The notes below the pieces were generated by a model. That model was not told the origin of the DNA and searched no databases. It worked only from the letters and a program-made list of their open reading frames with translations. A DNA stretch of 49,780 nt from assembly GCA_944384925.1 (NCBI GenBank), contig CALWVF010000028.1, positions 1 to 49,780 of the forward strand. The letters are read 5' to 3'. This DNA comes from an uncultured Clostridia bacterium (GTDB lineage: Bacteria; Bacillota; Clostridia; Oscillospirales; Acutalibacteraceae). Both the position numbers and the translations under genes were made by a program. Positions 38,801 to 46,853 of the stretch are shown here, one piece after another (position 1 is the first letter of the stretch; each line of letters starts with the position of its first letter).

Positions 38801-39413
38801 TTCTAAATTTCTCGACAGCCTCCCAATCAAGCATATCTGATAATTCCTTATAATCCCAAACTCTTATCTTTTGTATTTCATGAGAAGTTCTAAACCCATC
38901 GAAAAAGTGTAAAAATGGCACTCTACCTTTTATAGCAGCAAGATGTGCTACAGCCGATAAATCCATAACCTCTTGAGGGCTATTAGAGCACAACATAGCA
39001 TAGCCGGTTTGTCTGCATGCATAAATATCGGAATGATCGCCAAATATAGAGAGTGCATGGCTTGCTATTGTTCTTGCAGAAACATGTATTACACTTGGTA
39101 AAAGTTCCCCAGCCATTTTATACATATTTGGTATCATTAATAATAATCCCTGAGAAGCTGTGTATGTCGTTGTTAAGGCCCCTGCAGTAAGGGCCCCATG
39201 AATTGCACCGGCTGCACCGGCTTCTGATTGCATTTCTACAACTTTTACCGTTTGGCCAAAAAGATTTTTTTTTCCACTTGCAGAGTATTTATCTGTCTCA
39301 TCAGCCATATTAGAAGAAGGAGTTATTGGATATATAGCCGAAACGTCTGTAAAGGCATAAGAAACATAAGCTGCAGCTGAGTTGCCATCCATTGTTTTCA
39401 TTTTTTTTAACAT
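35832..39413 (-). CDS. nifJ: pyruvate:ferredoxin (flavodoxin) oxidoreductase
   Basis: It oxidises pyruvate to acetyl-CoA and CO2 and reduces ferredoxin, the central step of anaerobic metabolism. The 1193-residue single chain has an N-terminal pyrimidine-binding domain (MKTMDGNSAAAYV, AIYPITPSS), the gamma domain, two [4Fe-4S] binding patterns (CIQCNLCSLVCPH and CTGCGLCAQVCPG), a CAGCGETPY site for the third cluster, and the TPP pyrophosphate site GDGWAYDIGFGGLDH. ATG 39413 (MLKKMKTMDGN) is chosen because GGAGGAATCT precedes it; the ORF from 39449 lacks an SD. It is a single-gene unit with its own promoter and terminator. Confidence 0.97.
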   Translation of the reverse strand: MLKKMKTMDGNSAAAYVSYAFTDVSAIYPITPSSNMADETDKYSASGKKNLFGQTVKVVEMQSEAGAAGAIHGALTAGALTTTYTASQGLLLMIPNMYKMAGELLPSVIHVSARTIASHALSIFGDHSDIYACRQTGYAMLCSNSPQEVMDLSAVAHLAAIKGRVPFLHFFDGFRTSHEIQKIRVWDYKELSDMLDWEAVEKFRKRALNPEHPIMRGTAQNDDIFFQAREACNKYYDAVPDIVADYMNEVNKRCSTNYKPFNYYGAEDAEKVIIAMGSVCETIEEVVDYLNGIGEKVGVIKVRLYRPFSQKYLLDVIPNTTKFISVLDRTKEPGSIGEPLYLDVVAALNETKFSNVSIFTGRYGLSSKDTNPAQIISVYKNMGSDNSKKRFTIGINDDATNLSLGICENIDTTPKDTYSCKFWGFGSDGTVGANKNTIKIIGDNTGLFVQGYFAYDSKKSGGVTVSHLRFGKEPIKSTYYVSKADIVACHNPSYIYQYSMIEDLKPGGSFLLNCPWKDDQLDDKLPSHIKKYIAQNNINFYVIDGFKIGKEIGLGGKINTILQSAFFKISNIISEEKAIKFMKDAATKSYLKKGEKIVEMNHEAIERGVWDLKKVNIPDSWKNAADEIKKGSLICDTKKEKLTNYVNNILNPINEYKGNELPVSAFMDYVDGTVPLGSSAYEKRGIAVETPEWIPENCIQCNLCSLVCPHAVIRPAALTDEELKNAPNCMKSKPMIGMPELNFSINVSVLDCTGCGLCAQVCPGMKGKKALEMKAFDTQVEKQKAFDYSIDLKEKPEVLEKFKSTTIKGSQFNQPLLEFSGACAGCGETPYAKLATQLFGDRMIIANATGCSSIWGGSAPSTPYTVNKKGYGPAWQNSLFEDNAEFGFGMALAQNSARGKLEGYIKELIEISGDETLNKICNEYLETKESSKKNRKATDKLVLKLNEIKENKDTEVDTKVLNLINVILKDKDYLAKKSIWMFGGDGWAYDIGFGGLDHVIASGENINILVFDTEVYSNTGGQASKSSPIGSVAQFAASGKLTKKKDLAAIAMSYGYVYVAQVSMGADYNQCIKAFNEAESYNGPSIIIAYAPCISHGIKGGMSLAALEEKRAVLSGYWNIFRYNPSLKKEGKNPFILDSKAPTMTYRDFISNEVRYNSLLRSSPEHAEELFSKAENMARNKYDELLKLNNLME

Positions 39414-39484
39414 ATAGATTCCTCCTGTTAAACATAAAAAATATATCAAAAAGTTAATAAATTATTAAAATCCATTGAAATTAT

Positions 39485-39513
39485 ATTTTATCATTCATAT
39501 ATATATATGTAAA
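39485..39513 (-). promoter_or_regulatory. promoter of nifJ
   Basis: TTTACA (39508-39513), a 17-base spacer of alternating TA, and TAAAAT (39485-39490) on the minus strand, about 70 bases before the start. Confidence 0.55.
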
Positions 39514-39608
39514 GACAAAAAATTATATGGATAAATTTAAAGTATTTTATTTTCACTAAATTACATTAAATAAAAATTTACAAATCAAAGCTTTTTAATA
39601 AAACCTGA

Positions 39609-39637
39609 TTGACATTTTTAATTTTTTTATGTAAAAT
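39609..39637 (+). promoter_or_regulatory. promoter of the CNNM/CorC family gene
   Basis: Consensus TTGACA (39609-39614), a 17-base spacer and TAAAAT (39632-39637), about 35 bases before the start. Confidence 0.65.
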
Positions 39638-39672
39638 ATAATACAAATTAAATGATTGGAAGTATTGTAACT

Positions 39673-41016
39673 ATGAATAATATATTTCTTCAAATTATTG
39701 TACTATTATTTTTAATTTTATTAAATGCTTTCTTTTCTATGTCTGAGATTAGCCTAATATCAATAAATGACAATAAAATTAAGAGAATGGCTAAAAATGG
39801 AAATAAAAAAGCTGCAAAAATTGTTGAACTAACCGAGAACTCTGGTAAATTCCTCGCTACAATACAAGTTGGTGTTACGCTATCTGGTTTTCTAACATCT
39901 GCTTCCGCAGCCCAGAGTTTTTCAGATCATCTAGCAGGTTTCTTAGTCTCATTCTTACCACTATCATTACCTATTATAAATGCACTTTCAACAATAATAA
40001 TTACATTAGTATTATCTTACTTTTCTTTAGTATTAGGTGAACTTGTTCCAAAGAAAATTGCAATGCAATATGCAGAACCCATATCCTTTAAAGTTGTATC
40101 TGCCCTATTAGTCGTTAGAACTTTGTTTAATCCATTCATATTATTACTTTCTGCTTCTACAAATTTGGTAATGAAGATGTTTAGATTTAACCCTGATAAA
40201 TTTAATAAGACAATAACAGAAGAAGAAATAATCATGATGATCGATGTAGGCAAAGAAAAAGGCGTAATAGAAAATAGCACAAAAAATATGATTATAAATA
40301 TTTTTGATTTTGATAACACTACTGTTAGTGAAGTTATGACACACAGAACTGAAATAGAAGCTTTAGAAAATACCTCTACCATACAAGATGCAGTAAGTTT
40401 GGCAATTAAAATGGGATACTCTCGTATCCCTGTATTTAAGGAAGACTTAGACACTATAGTCGGAATAATATATGTTAAAGATCTACTAAAATATGTATCT
40501 AATGATGTTCCAGAAAATGTAAAAATAACAGACATTATGCGACCTGCAGTTTTTATTCCAGAAACAAAAAAGTGTAATGAATTATTTACAGAAATGACAT
40601 CAAGCAAAAATCAAATCGCTATAATAATAGACGAATATGGCGGCACTGAAGGACTTGTAACTATGGAAGATTTATTAGAATCTATAGTTGGAAATATTCA
40701 AGATGAATATGATAATGAAGAAGACGAAATATCGATTCTAAATGAAAATACATTCCATATTGAAGGTACCATTGGAATTGAAGAGTTATCTGAATTGCTA
40801 GAGGTAAATTTGCCTGAAGGAGATTACGATACAGTCGCAGGAATGCTTGTTGAAAAATTAGGAAGAATTCCTGAAAGCAATGAATTTCCAACAGTTACTG
40901 TTAATAATATACGTTTTACTGTTCAAGAAGTTTCTGATCATAGAATATCTAAAATACTTGTTGAAAAATTAGCATCAGAGGATAGTAAAAAAGAAACCGA
41001 TGAATTAAATACGTGA
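39673..41016 (+). CDS. CNNM/HlyC-CorC family membrane protein (hemolysin family)
   Basis: This is a membrane protein of about 447 residues. It has a DUF21 (CNNM) domain with four hydrophobic segments (about 1-190), two CBS domains (VMTHRTEIEAL, then IMRPAVFIPE; about 205-330), and the CorC_HlyC domain (about 350-440). VVDEYGGTEGLVTMEDLLE-type sequence appears here as IIDEYGGTEGLVTMEDL. Family members influence magnesium and cobalt homeostasis; the old name hemolysin is historical. ATG 39673 is preferred: GGAAG lies ten bases upstream and the frame from 39652 has no SD. Confidence 0.9.
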   Translation: MNNIFLQIIVLLFLILLNAFFSMSEISLISINDNKIKRMAKNGNKKAAKIVELTENSGKFLATIQVGVTLSGFLTSASAAQSFSDHLAGFLVSFLPLSLPIINALSTIIITLVLSYFSLVLGELVPKKIAMQYAEPISFKVVSALLVVRTLFNPFILLLSASTNLVMKMFRFNPDKFNKTITEEEIIMMIDVGKEKGVIENSTKNMIINIFDFDNTTVSEVMTHRTEIEALENTSTIQDAVSLAIKMGYSRIPVFKEDLDTIVGIIYVKDLLKYVSNDVPENVKITDIMRPAVFIPETKKCNELFTEMTSSKNQIAIIIDEYGGTEGLVTMEDLLESIVGNIQDEYDNEEDEISILNENTFHIEGTIGIEELSELLEVNLPEGDYDTVAGMLVEKLGRIPESNEFPTVTVNNIRFTVQEVSDHRISKILVEKLASEDSKKETDELNT

Positions 41017-41022
41017 TTTTTT

Positions 41023-41054
41023 AAGCTATAGAACACCAAAATGTTTTATAGCTT
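41023..41054 (+). terminator. terminator after the CNNM/CorC gene
   Basis: AAGCTATA-AACA and TGTT-TATAGCTT pair with one mismatch, followed by TTTAATATT, directly after the stop codon. Confidence 0.7.
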
Positions 41055-41209
41055 TTAATATTACGCATTTTCGTAGCCTAATAATAATTATTTAGCTTAA
41101 AATGCTTCCAATATTAACTAGGCTCAATTATTCAATTAACTTATTAAAAATGCATATTATATACTTTATATAATAACTAATATAAATTTTTATTTTTTAA
41201 TAAAAAATA

Positions 41210-41238
41210 TTGCATTTTTATCTTTTTTATGTTATTAT
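41210..41238 (+). promoter_or_regulatory. promoter of the HdeD-like gene
   Basis: TTGCAT (41210-41215), a 17-base spacer and TATTAT (41233-41238). The leader is about 75 bases long. Confidence 0.6.
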
Positions 41239-41320
41239 GAATATAATAAAAGATTTTTATTAAATTATTTTTAGTAAAAATACATTAATATTTTATATTT
41301 TAGAAATGAGGTAAGATAAA

Positions 41321-41848
41321 ATGAAAGTTATTAACATTATTTTGGGAGTATTATTATCCATTCTCGGTATATGGTGTATGTTTACCCCATTTACAACCTT
41401 TTTAGCTTTCTTTGAGCTTGCTGGTTGGTTTATAGGATTAGGTTTAACTATAATGGGTATCTCAGGAATTGTGAGTTACTTTTCTAAACACAAAGAAGGC
41501 AATGTAACTGGATGGGATTTAACTGCAGGTATACTAACTTTAATATTTGGAATATTAGTATTATCCAATTCTTTCATACAACTATCATTAGATATCTTCA
41601 TGTTCTGGTTCTGCATTATATGGTTAATTGCAATTGGAATATTAAAAATTGCAAATTCAATATCATTAAAACAAATAGGAAGCAGCGTTTGGGGTTTTGT
41701 TCTTACAGTAGGAATACTTGCAGTTCTATTAGGAATATTTGCAATATTTAATGTTGGTGCTTTTGCAATCGCAGAAGGTTGGATTATTTCATTCTTTATA
41801 TTAATGTCTGGATTCAATCTAATTAGCTTAGGATGTGCAATGGAATAA
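41321..41848 (+). CDS. HdeD/DUF308 family membrane protein
   Basis: This is a 175-residue protein made of about six membrane helices in three hairpin-like repeats (each with a Gly-rich ILGI-type start), which is typical of HdeD/DUF308. In E. coli HdeD is linked to acid resistance at high cell density; in Firmicutes the role is unknown. It starts at ATG 41321 behind GAGGTAAG. It has its own promoter and shares a bidirectional terminator with the convergent ion channel gene. A second, larger HdeD-like gene lies 0.6 kb downstream. Confidence 0.85.
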   Translation: MKVINIILGVLLSILGIWCMFTPFTTFLAFFELAGWFIGLGLTIMGISGIVSYFSKHKEGNVTGWDLTAGILTLIFGILVLSNSFIQLSLDIFMFWFCIIWLIAIGILKIANSISLKQIGSSVWGFVLTVGILAVLLGIFAIFNVGAFAIAEGWIISFFILMSGFNLISLGCAME

Positions 41849-41883
41849 TTAATATATAAATTATTTTGCTTATAAAAATATAT

Positions 41884-41907
41884 TGGACACTACTATAGTA
41901 GTGTCCA
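41884..41907. terminator. bidirectional terminator between HdeD-like gene and ion channel
   Basis: TGGACACTAC and GTAGTGTCCA form a perfect 10-bp stem with a TATA loop. It lies between convergent genes and is flanked by A/T-rich sequence. Confidence 0.75.
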
Positions 41908-41929
41908 TTTATATAAATTAAGTAATTTA

Positions 41930-42361
41930 TCAATTTTTAGGTTGTTTATATCTTATTTTTTTGATTTTATCAGAAATAACTTCAAGTTCATTTTTCGATA
42001 GGTTTGGTAAATTTTCCAGTTTCTCCAAAAATAAAGATACACTTTCTTCTTTCTTTAATTTCACAAATTCTAAGTAGTAACTAACAAGTACACTTGGAAT
42101 AAATGAAACTATTAATATTGAAAAGGCCCACAGCATCACAGAAAACAACCTTCCCAAACCAGTCTGTGCAGAATAATCCCCAAACCCGCAGCTACTAATA
42201 ACAGCAAAACAGTACCATAAACTATCTCTTAAAGTATTCATTTCAGGTTCTATACTCTTTAACAAATAAGCACACATAAATACAAATATTATAAATGCAA
42301 TAATTATTTTATCTGCTTTTAACACTTTTAATATTCTCCAAACTTGCTTTAACCTTTTCAT
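41930..42361 (-). CDS. two-TM potassium channel family protein
   Basis: This is a 143-residue channel-like protein. It has a membrane helix at about 18-34, a pore helix (about 44-55), the selectivity filter SCGFGD at 57-62, and a second membrane helix (about 72-95), followed by a short charged C-terminus of about 45 residues. The usual filter is TVGYGD. Here Ser and Cys replace Thr and Val, and Phe replaces Tyr; the G-F-G-D core is acceptable, but Cys at the Val position is unusual and may affect selectivity or redox sensitivity. ATG 42361 is preferred because GGGGTG lies five bases upstream. Confidence 0.82.
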   Translation of the reverse strand: MKRLKQVWRILKVLKADKIIIAFIIFVFMCAYLLKSIEPEMNTLRDSLWYCFAVISSCGFGDYSAQTGLGRLFSVMLWAFSILIVSFIPSVLVSYYLEFVKLKKEESVSLFLEKLENLPNLSKNELEVISDKIKKIRYKQPKN

Positions 42362-42483
42362 AACACACCCCATTTAATTTTTATAAATACCATATTAATT
42401 ATACAATATAAAATATAAAATTACTATTTGTTTATAAAATATTATAAACTATTATTTATAAAATACCTTAAGGGAGTAATTGA

Positions 42484-43467
42484 ATGAAAAATTTGTTATC
42501 GTCAAAACAATATAAATTCGTAAGCCCAATAATATTACTTATATCTTCTCTTTCTTTTATTACAATGGGAACAATTATCTTATTGGATCAAAGCAAGGGC
42601 ATATTTATATTATTTAACATAATAAAAATATTTTTATTAATACAAGGAATTATTTTTATATCATTATATATATTTAATGTAGAACAAAAAAGATCGTCAA
42701 AACTTATAGAAGGTGTTTTATCAACATCTTTATTTTTAATTTTTAAATATTTTCCGGATTTTGTTTTAAATGCCTTCATTTATATAACTGCAATATGGAT
42801 GATAGTAAACTTTTTATGGCGTGTTATATTTTGTGTAATATTAAAAATAAATAACGACAAAGAGTTTTTATTCTTTACAATAGAATGTGTAATATATTTA
42901 ATACTTTCAGTTTTAATACTTATCTCTCCAACTATTGGCCAAACCTTTATATTTATAATTATAGGTATATACATGATTTTGCATGCAATAAACCTTCTTA
43001 GAGATTTTATAGACGAAGTATTAAAATTAGACATTCCAAATTTTAAAAGAAAAGTCAAAATACAAGTCCCTGTATTGTTTACAGCATTTATACCCTATAA
43101 GGTAATGAACTTAATTAATACTAAACTTGAATCTTCTGAAATTCCAAACACAATAGAAATAAAAAAAGATATCGATAAAAACACAGAAACAGAGTTAGAA
43201 ATCTTTATACATATGGCTCCACAAATTGCTTTTGGATTTGGCCATTGTGACATATGTTTTCAGGACACTTTATATTCCTATGGCAACTATGACTCAGACT
43301 CAAATAAAATGGGAGGCATTATTTCCGATGGAGTATTTGTTGAAATGGAGCGACAAAATTATATAGAACATTGTTTAAAAATAGATAACGAAAAAATCGT
43401 AGGATTTTCAATATATTTAACGGAACAGCAGAAAAAGGATATGAAAGAATTTATTAAAGAATTTTAA
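42484..43467 (+). CDS. HdeD-like membrane protein fused to the N-terminal half of a papain-like (permuted NlpC/P60-type) domain; ends at an in-frame TAA
   Basis: This is a 327-residue product. Residues 1-180 contain about six membrane helices in the HdeD/DUF308 style. From about 238 on (ELEIFIHMAPQIAFGFGHCDIC) a soluble domain begins with putative catalytic His254, then YSYGNYD and GGIISDGVFVEM. The domain is cut at codon 328 by TAA (43465-43467), yet the same frame stays open for another 101 codons with the rest of the domain, including TNC (Cys379). Circularly permuted papain-like families (LRAT, DUF4105) place the His before the Cys. So the full gene is probably 42484-43773, and the stop replaces a Lys codon (AAA to TAA). 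AAGGGAG precedes ATG 42484. Confidence 0.72.
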   Translation: MKNLLSSKQYKFVSPIILLISSLSFITMGTIILLDQSKGIFILFNIIKIFLLIQGIIFISLYIFNVEQKRSSKLIEGVLSTSLFLIFKYFPDFVLNAFIYITAIWMIVNFLWRVIFCVILKINNDKEFLFFTIECVIYLILSVLILISPTIGQTFIFIIIGIYMILHAINLLRDFIDEVLKLDIPNFKRKVKIQVPVLFTAFIPYKVMNLINTKLESSEIPNTIEIKKDIDKNTETELEIFIHMAPQIAFGFGHCDICFQDTLYSYGNYDSDSNKMGGIISDGVFVEMERQNYIEHCLKIDNEKIVGFSIYLTEQQKKDMKEFIKEF

Positions 43468-43773
43468 AAAAACACCTACAGATGGAAATGCAAACAAGAA
43501 ACTGACCCCCAGAATGATTATAATGACACAGCAAGTATATTTTATAAAGACTCTAATGCTAAATTTTACAAATTTAATTCAGGTAAATTTAAAACATATT
43601 TTGCTTTAAAGACAAATTGCATTCAACTTGCCGACACCCTCGTAGGCTCCTCTGGTATAGGAATTATAGATTTTAATGGTATAATAACTCCTGGTGCATA
43701 CTATAAATATTTAGATGAACGTTTTGCTTTAAAAAATAGTTTTGTTACTAAAAAGACAATATACGTCCATTAA
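43468..43773 (+). pseudogene. in-frame continuation of the HdeD-hydrolase gene after an internal stop
   Basis: This 101-codon stretch carries on in the same frame as the upstream gene until TAA 43771-43773. It contains ALKTNCIQLAD and FNGIITPGAYYKYLDE, which look like the C-terminal half of the papain-like domain with the putative nucleophile Cys379. It has no start codon or Shine-Dalgarno site of its own that I can see. It is therefore dead sequence unless the TAA is read through or is a base-call error at the junction of a T-run and an A-run. Confidence 0.7.
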
Positions 43774-43859
43774 ATTTAAATATATGTTAATTAATGTACT
43801 TTTAACAAAACTATTACTTCAATTTATCGTTATTCTACCACAAAATTTCAAATGATTTA

Positions 43860-43888
43860 TTGACATGCTTTTTTTTATATGATATCAT
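43860..43888 (+). promoter_or_regulatory. promoter of the DAACS symporter gene
   Basis: Consensus TTGACA (43860-43865), a 17-base spacer and TATCAT (43883-43888). A perfect ATGATATCAT palindrome (43879-43888) covers the -10 and may be an operator. Confidence 0.65.
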
Positions 43889-43943
43889 GTTTATTGAAAA
43901 TTTTTATATTTTCGATATATTTTATTTTCTAAGGGGAATCTAT

Positions 43944-45176
43944 ATGCGTAGCTTTTTTCATAAATATAAACTTTTTATACAAATTGTCTTAGCTATAATA
44001 TTAGGTATATTAATTGGTCAGTTTACACCATTCATAGTTGTCGAAATATTTATTGCCTTAAATATTTTAATAGGTAAATTTCTTTCATTTTCCGTTCCAC
44101 TTATTGTTATTGGATTTGTTGTAAAGGGTATTAGTTCTCTTGGTAAATCCTCAGGAAAAATGCTGGCTTTAACTACCGTCTTATCTTATGCTTTTATGAT
44201 TTTTGCCTCTATTCTTTCATATATAGTCGCTGTTAATTTTTTCCCCATGATTCTAAACAATGATCAATCCCTCTTATCTGATTCTACGTCATTAACTACA
44301 GGAAACTTTATTTCCCAAATATCCTCTATTCAAATAAACCCTATTATGGATGTTGTTCCTGCCTTAATTGTGTCTTTCATTATTGGAATTGGAATATCCG
44401 CAACTAATAGCATAACTATTAAAAATGTTTGCTCTGAATATCACGATATAATAAATTTATTAGTTCAGAAAGCCATTGTCCCTATACTCCCACTATACGT
44501 TTTGGGTATATTTGCAAAAATGAGTTATACTGGTGAAGTCTTTAAAATAATATTTGTATTCTCTAAAGTATTTTTAATTATAATATCTCTTCATACATTA
44601 GTACTTATTATTCAATATATTATTGCCGGAATGGTATCTGGCCAAAATCCCATTAAATTAATAAAAAATATTTTACCTGCTTATTTTTCAGCTGTTGCTA
44701 CTCAATCATCTGTGGCCGTAATTCCTATCACCCTTAAGCAAACCAAAAATATCGGTGTTTCTCATGATGTAGCGGATTTTGTAATTCCTCTTTGTTCTAC
44801 AATTCATTTGTCGGGTAGCACTATATCTATTACATGCTGTTCAATTGCTGTTATGATGCTAAACGATATACATTTTGATTTTCTATATATGCTTCCTTTT
44901 ATTATTCTTTTATGTATAATGATGGTAGCCGCACCAGGTGTTCCCTGCGGAGCTATTCTTGCTGCTTCGGGAATATTGCAATCGATCCTCGGATTTGATT
45001 CTGTTATGCTTTCCCTTATTATTGCTCTACATGTTGCTCAAGATGGTTTTGGAACTGCTTGCAATATTTCCGGCGATTGTGCTATTGCTATTATCATTGA
45101 TAAATTTAATAAAAAATTCAATTCTAAAAATAAAATTGAAAGCTGTTTAGAATGTAATGCTAACACATCACTTTAA
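43944..45176 (+). CDS. dicarboxylate/amino acid:cation symporter (DAACS family)
   Basis: This is a sodium- or proton-coupled transporter of the GltPh/GltP/SstT fold, 410 residues with about eight membrane helices and two re-entrant hairpins. The serine-rich hairpin 1 is near AVATQSSVAVIPIT; IHLSGSTISIT and the helix 7-8 region with APGVPCGAILAASG follow, and the substrate-binding helix 8 has QDGFGTACNISGDCA. The family imports glutamate, aspartate, serine or C4-dicarboxylates; Asp/Cys positions suggest an SstT- or GltP-like member, but the substrate cannot be fixed. ATG 43944 is chosen with AAGGGGAATC upstream; the frame from 43860 overlaps the promoter. Confidence 0.9.
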   Translation: MRSFFHKYKLFIQIVLAIILGILIGQFTPFIVVEIFIALNILIGKFLSFSVPLIVIGFVVKGISSLGKSSGKMLALTTVLSYAFMIFASILSYIVAVNFFPMILNNDQSLLSDSTSLTTGNFISQISSIQINPIMDVVPALIVSFIIGIGISATNSITIKNVCSEYHDIINLLVQKAIVPILPLYVLGIFAKMSYTGEVFKIIFVFSKVFLIIISLHTLVLIIQYIIAGMVSGQNPIKLIKNILPAYFSAVATQSSVAVIPITLKQTKNIGVSHDVADFVIPLCSTIHLSGSTISITCCSIAVMMLNDIHFDFLYMLPFIILLCIMMVAAPGVPCGAILAASGILQSILGFDSVMLSLIIALHVAQDGFGTACNISGDCAIAIIIDKFNKKFNSKNKIESCLECNANTSL

Positions 45177-45193
45177 AAATAATAATTAGTCAT

Positions 45194-45230
45194 AAAAAGA
45201 AGGTGTATTATTAAGGTACACCTTCTTTTT
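45194..45230. terminator. strong bidirectional terminator between the DAACS gene and prfB
   Basis: A perfect 14-bp stem (AAAAAGAAGGTGTA with its complement) has a 9-base loop and A/T-runs on both sides. Confidence 0.9.
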
Positions 45231-45257
45231 ATAATAAAATATAAGCAATTTAGAATT

Positions 45258-46382
45258 CTATTTTATTTTGTCTAACGAATTTAAGCTCTCTGCTTTCAAA
45301 TAAGCATTTATAAATCCATCTATGTCTCCATCCATTACAGCATTTACATTTCCAACTTCAAAACCTGTCCTATGGTCTTTAACTAATGTATATGGCATAA
45401 AAACATATGATCTAATCTGGGAACCCCACCCTATTTCTTTTTGTACTCCCTTAATATCTTCTATTTTGTCTAAATGTTCACGTTCTTTTATTTCTATTAG
45501 CTTAGACTTCAACATTTTCAATGCCATTTCTCTATTTTGATGTTGACTTCTTTCATTTTGACATGCCACTATAATTCCTGTGGGAATATGTGTTAACCTA
45601 ACAGCCGATGAGGTTTTATTAACATGCTGCCCACCTGCGCCACTAGCTCTATACACATCCATTTTTAAATCATCTGGTGAAATTTCAATATTAACATCGT
45701 CTTCTATCTCAGGCATAACTTCTAAAGACGCAAACGATGTATGCCTTCTGCCTGAAGAATCAAATGGTGAAATCCTAACAAGTCGATGAACTCCCATCTC
45801 GCTTTTCAAAAACCCATAAGCATTTATTCCTTCAATCAACACTGAAGCGCTTTTAAGGCCTGCTTCTTCACCATCTAAATAATCTAATATCTTAACTTTA
45901 TAATTATGGCTTTCGGCCCACATGCTATACATTCTATAAAGCATTTCTGCCCAATCCTGCGCCTCTGTGCCACCTGCACCTGCATGAAAAGTTAAAATAG
46001 CATTATTAGAATCATATTCACCGGTAAGCAAGGTTTGTAAACGCTGAGATTTAAATTCCTTTTTTACATTGTTAACCTCTTTAGTTGCTTCATCTAGTAA
46101 AGATAAATCTTCAGCTTCATCGGCAATTTCAACCAATGTATATGCATCTTCAAATGCAGAAAACAATTTTTTATATCCAGAACTTTTGCTCTTTAGCATG
46201 CTAATTTTTTTTAAGACCTTTTGAGAATTATTTATATCATTCCAAAAATCAGGGTTAGAGGACTGGTTTTCTAGTTCATTCACCTCACGATTAATGTTAT
46301 CTAATCCTATAGCATCAGCCAAATCTAAAATTTGAGGTTTTAAATTATCTAACTCCAATTTCAATTCTTCAAACTGTATCAT
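45258..46382 (-). CDS. prfB: peptide chain release factor 2, frame unbroken
   Basis: It ends translation at UGA and UAA. The 374-residue protein has the recognition tripeptide as SPF in RISPFDSSGRRHTSF, and GGQ in RASGAGGQHVNKTSS. Most bacterial prfB genes need a programmed +1 frameshift at an in-frame UGA near codon 26. Here the region around ILDLADAIGLDNINREV is read straight through with no internal stop, so the autoregulatory frameshift is absent. It starts at ATG 46382 behind AAAGGAGATATA. It stands alone, with a strong terminator after it. Confidence 0.96.
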   Translation of the reverse strand: MIQFEELKLELDNLKPQILDLADAIGLDNINREVNELENQSSNPDFWNDINNSQKVLKKISMLKSKSSGYKKLFSAFEDAYTLVEIADEAEDLSLLDEATKEVNNVKKEFKSQRLQTLLTGEYDSNNAILTFHAGAGGTEAQDWAEMLYRMYSMWAESHNYKVKILDYLDGEEAGLKSASVLIEGINAYGFLKSEMGVHRLVRISPFDSSGRRHTSFASLEVMPEIEDDVNIEISPDDLKMDVYRASGAGGQHVNKTSSAVRLTHIPTGIIVACQNERSQHQNREMALKMLKSKLIEIKEREHLDKIEDIKGVQKEIGWGSQIRSYVFMPYTLVKDHRTGFEVGNVNAVMDGDIDGFINAYLKAESLNSLDKIK

Positions 46383-46853
46383 TATATCTCCTTTTATACA
46401 CTATCACAAAATAACATTAAATATAATTAAATTTAAAGACAATAACCCACTTAAGTCATTGCCTTTTACAATATAACATGGTGCAATATAATCAACAAAC
46501 GCCTAACGCTTAATCCATAAAATTTTATTTCTAAATTCAACCATATACCTAATGTAATAATTAGTTCAGAATAATACAAAAAGCATTAGCTTGAAAATGT
46601 AATTAAAAAAATTTTGTAAAGATAAAAAATTAAGCACAAATCACATTTACAAATTTTAGATTAATTCTGATGGTTGTTAGAGGTTTGATAACATAAACAA
46701 TTTAAGTAAAAATAAAGTGCAAAGATTCACTACTATTTTGAAGCTAATATATGACTGACCTTAATAGATATAAAAATTCTGAGAATTCAGTTTCATCAAG
46801 ATTGTAAAACAAAACACCAGACCCTACTACACTATTTAGGTCCAGCGTCGCAT
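46383..46853. other. 471-base intergenic region without a recognisable gene
   Basis: This lies between prfB and tRNA-Pro. It is AT-rich and contains only short open frames (the longest I checked on the minus strand is about 39 codons, without an SD). Apart from the tRNA terminator hairpin at 46819-46843 I see nothing convincing. It might hold a small RNA or decayed DNA. Confidence 0.4.
46819..46843 (-). terminator. putative terminator of tRNA-Pro
   Basis: On the minus strand GGACCTA pairs with TAGGGTC (one bulge) and is followed by a T-rich TGTTTTGTTTT, about 11 bases after the tRNA CCA end. Confidence 0.5.

Noticed and set aside
40017..40607. 196-codon antisense frame inside the CNNM/CorC gene
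   Set aside because: It is the reverse of a strongly supported CBS/CorC coding region, with no SD and a composition typical of an antisense shadow.
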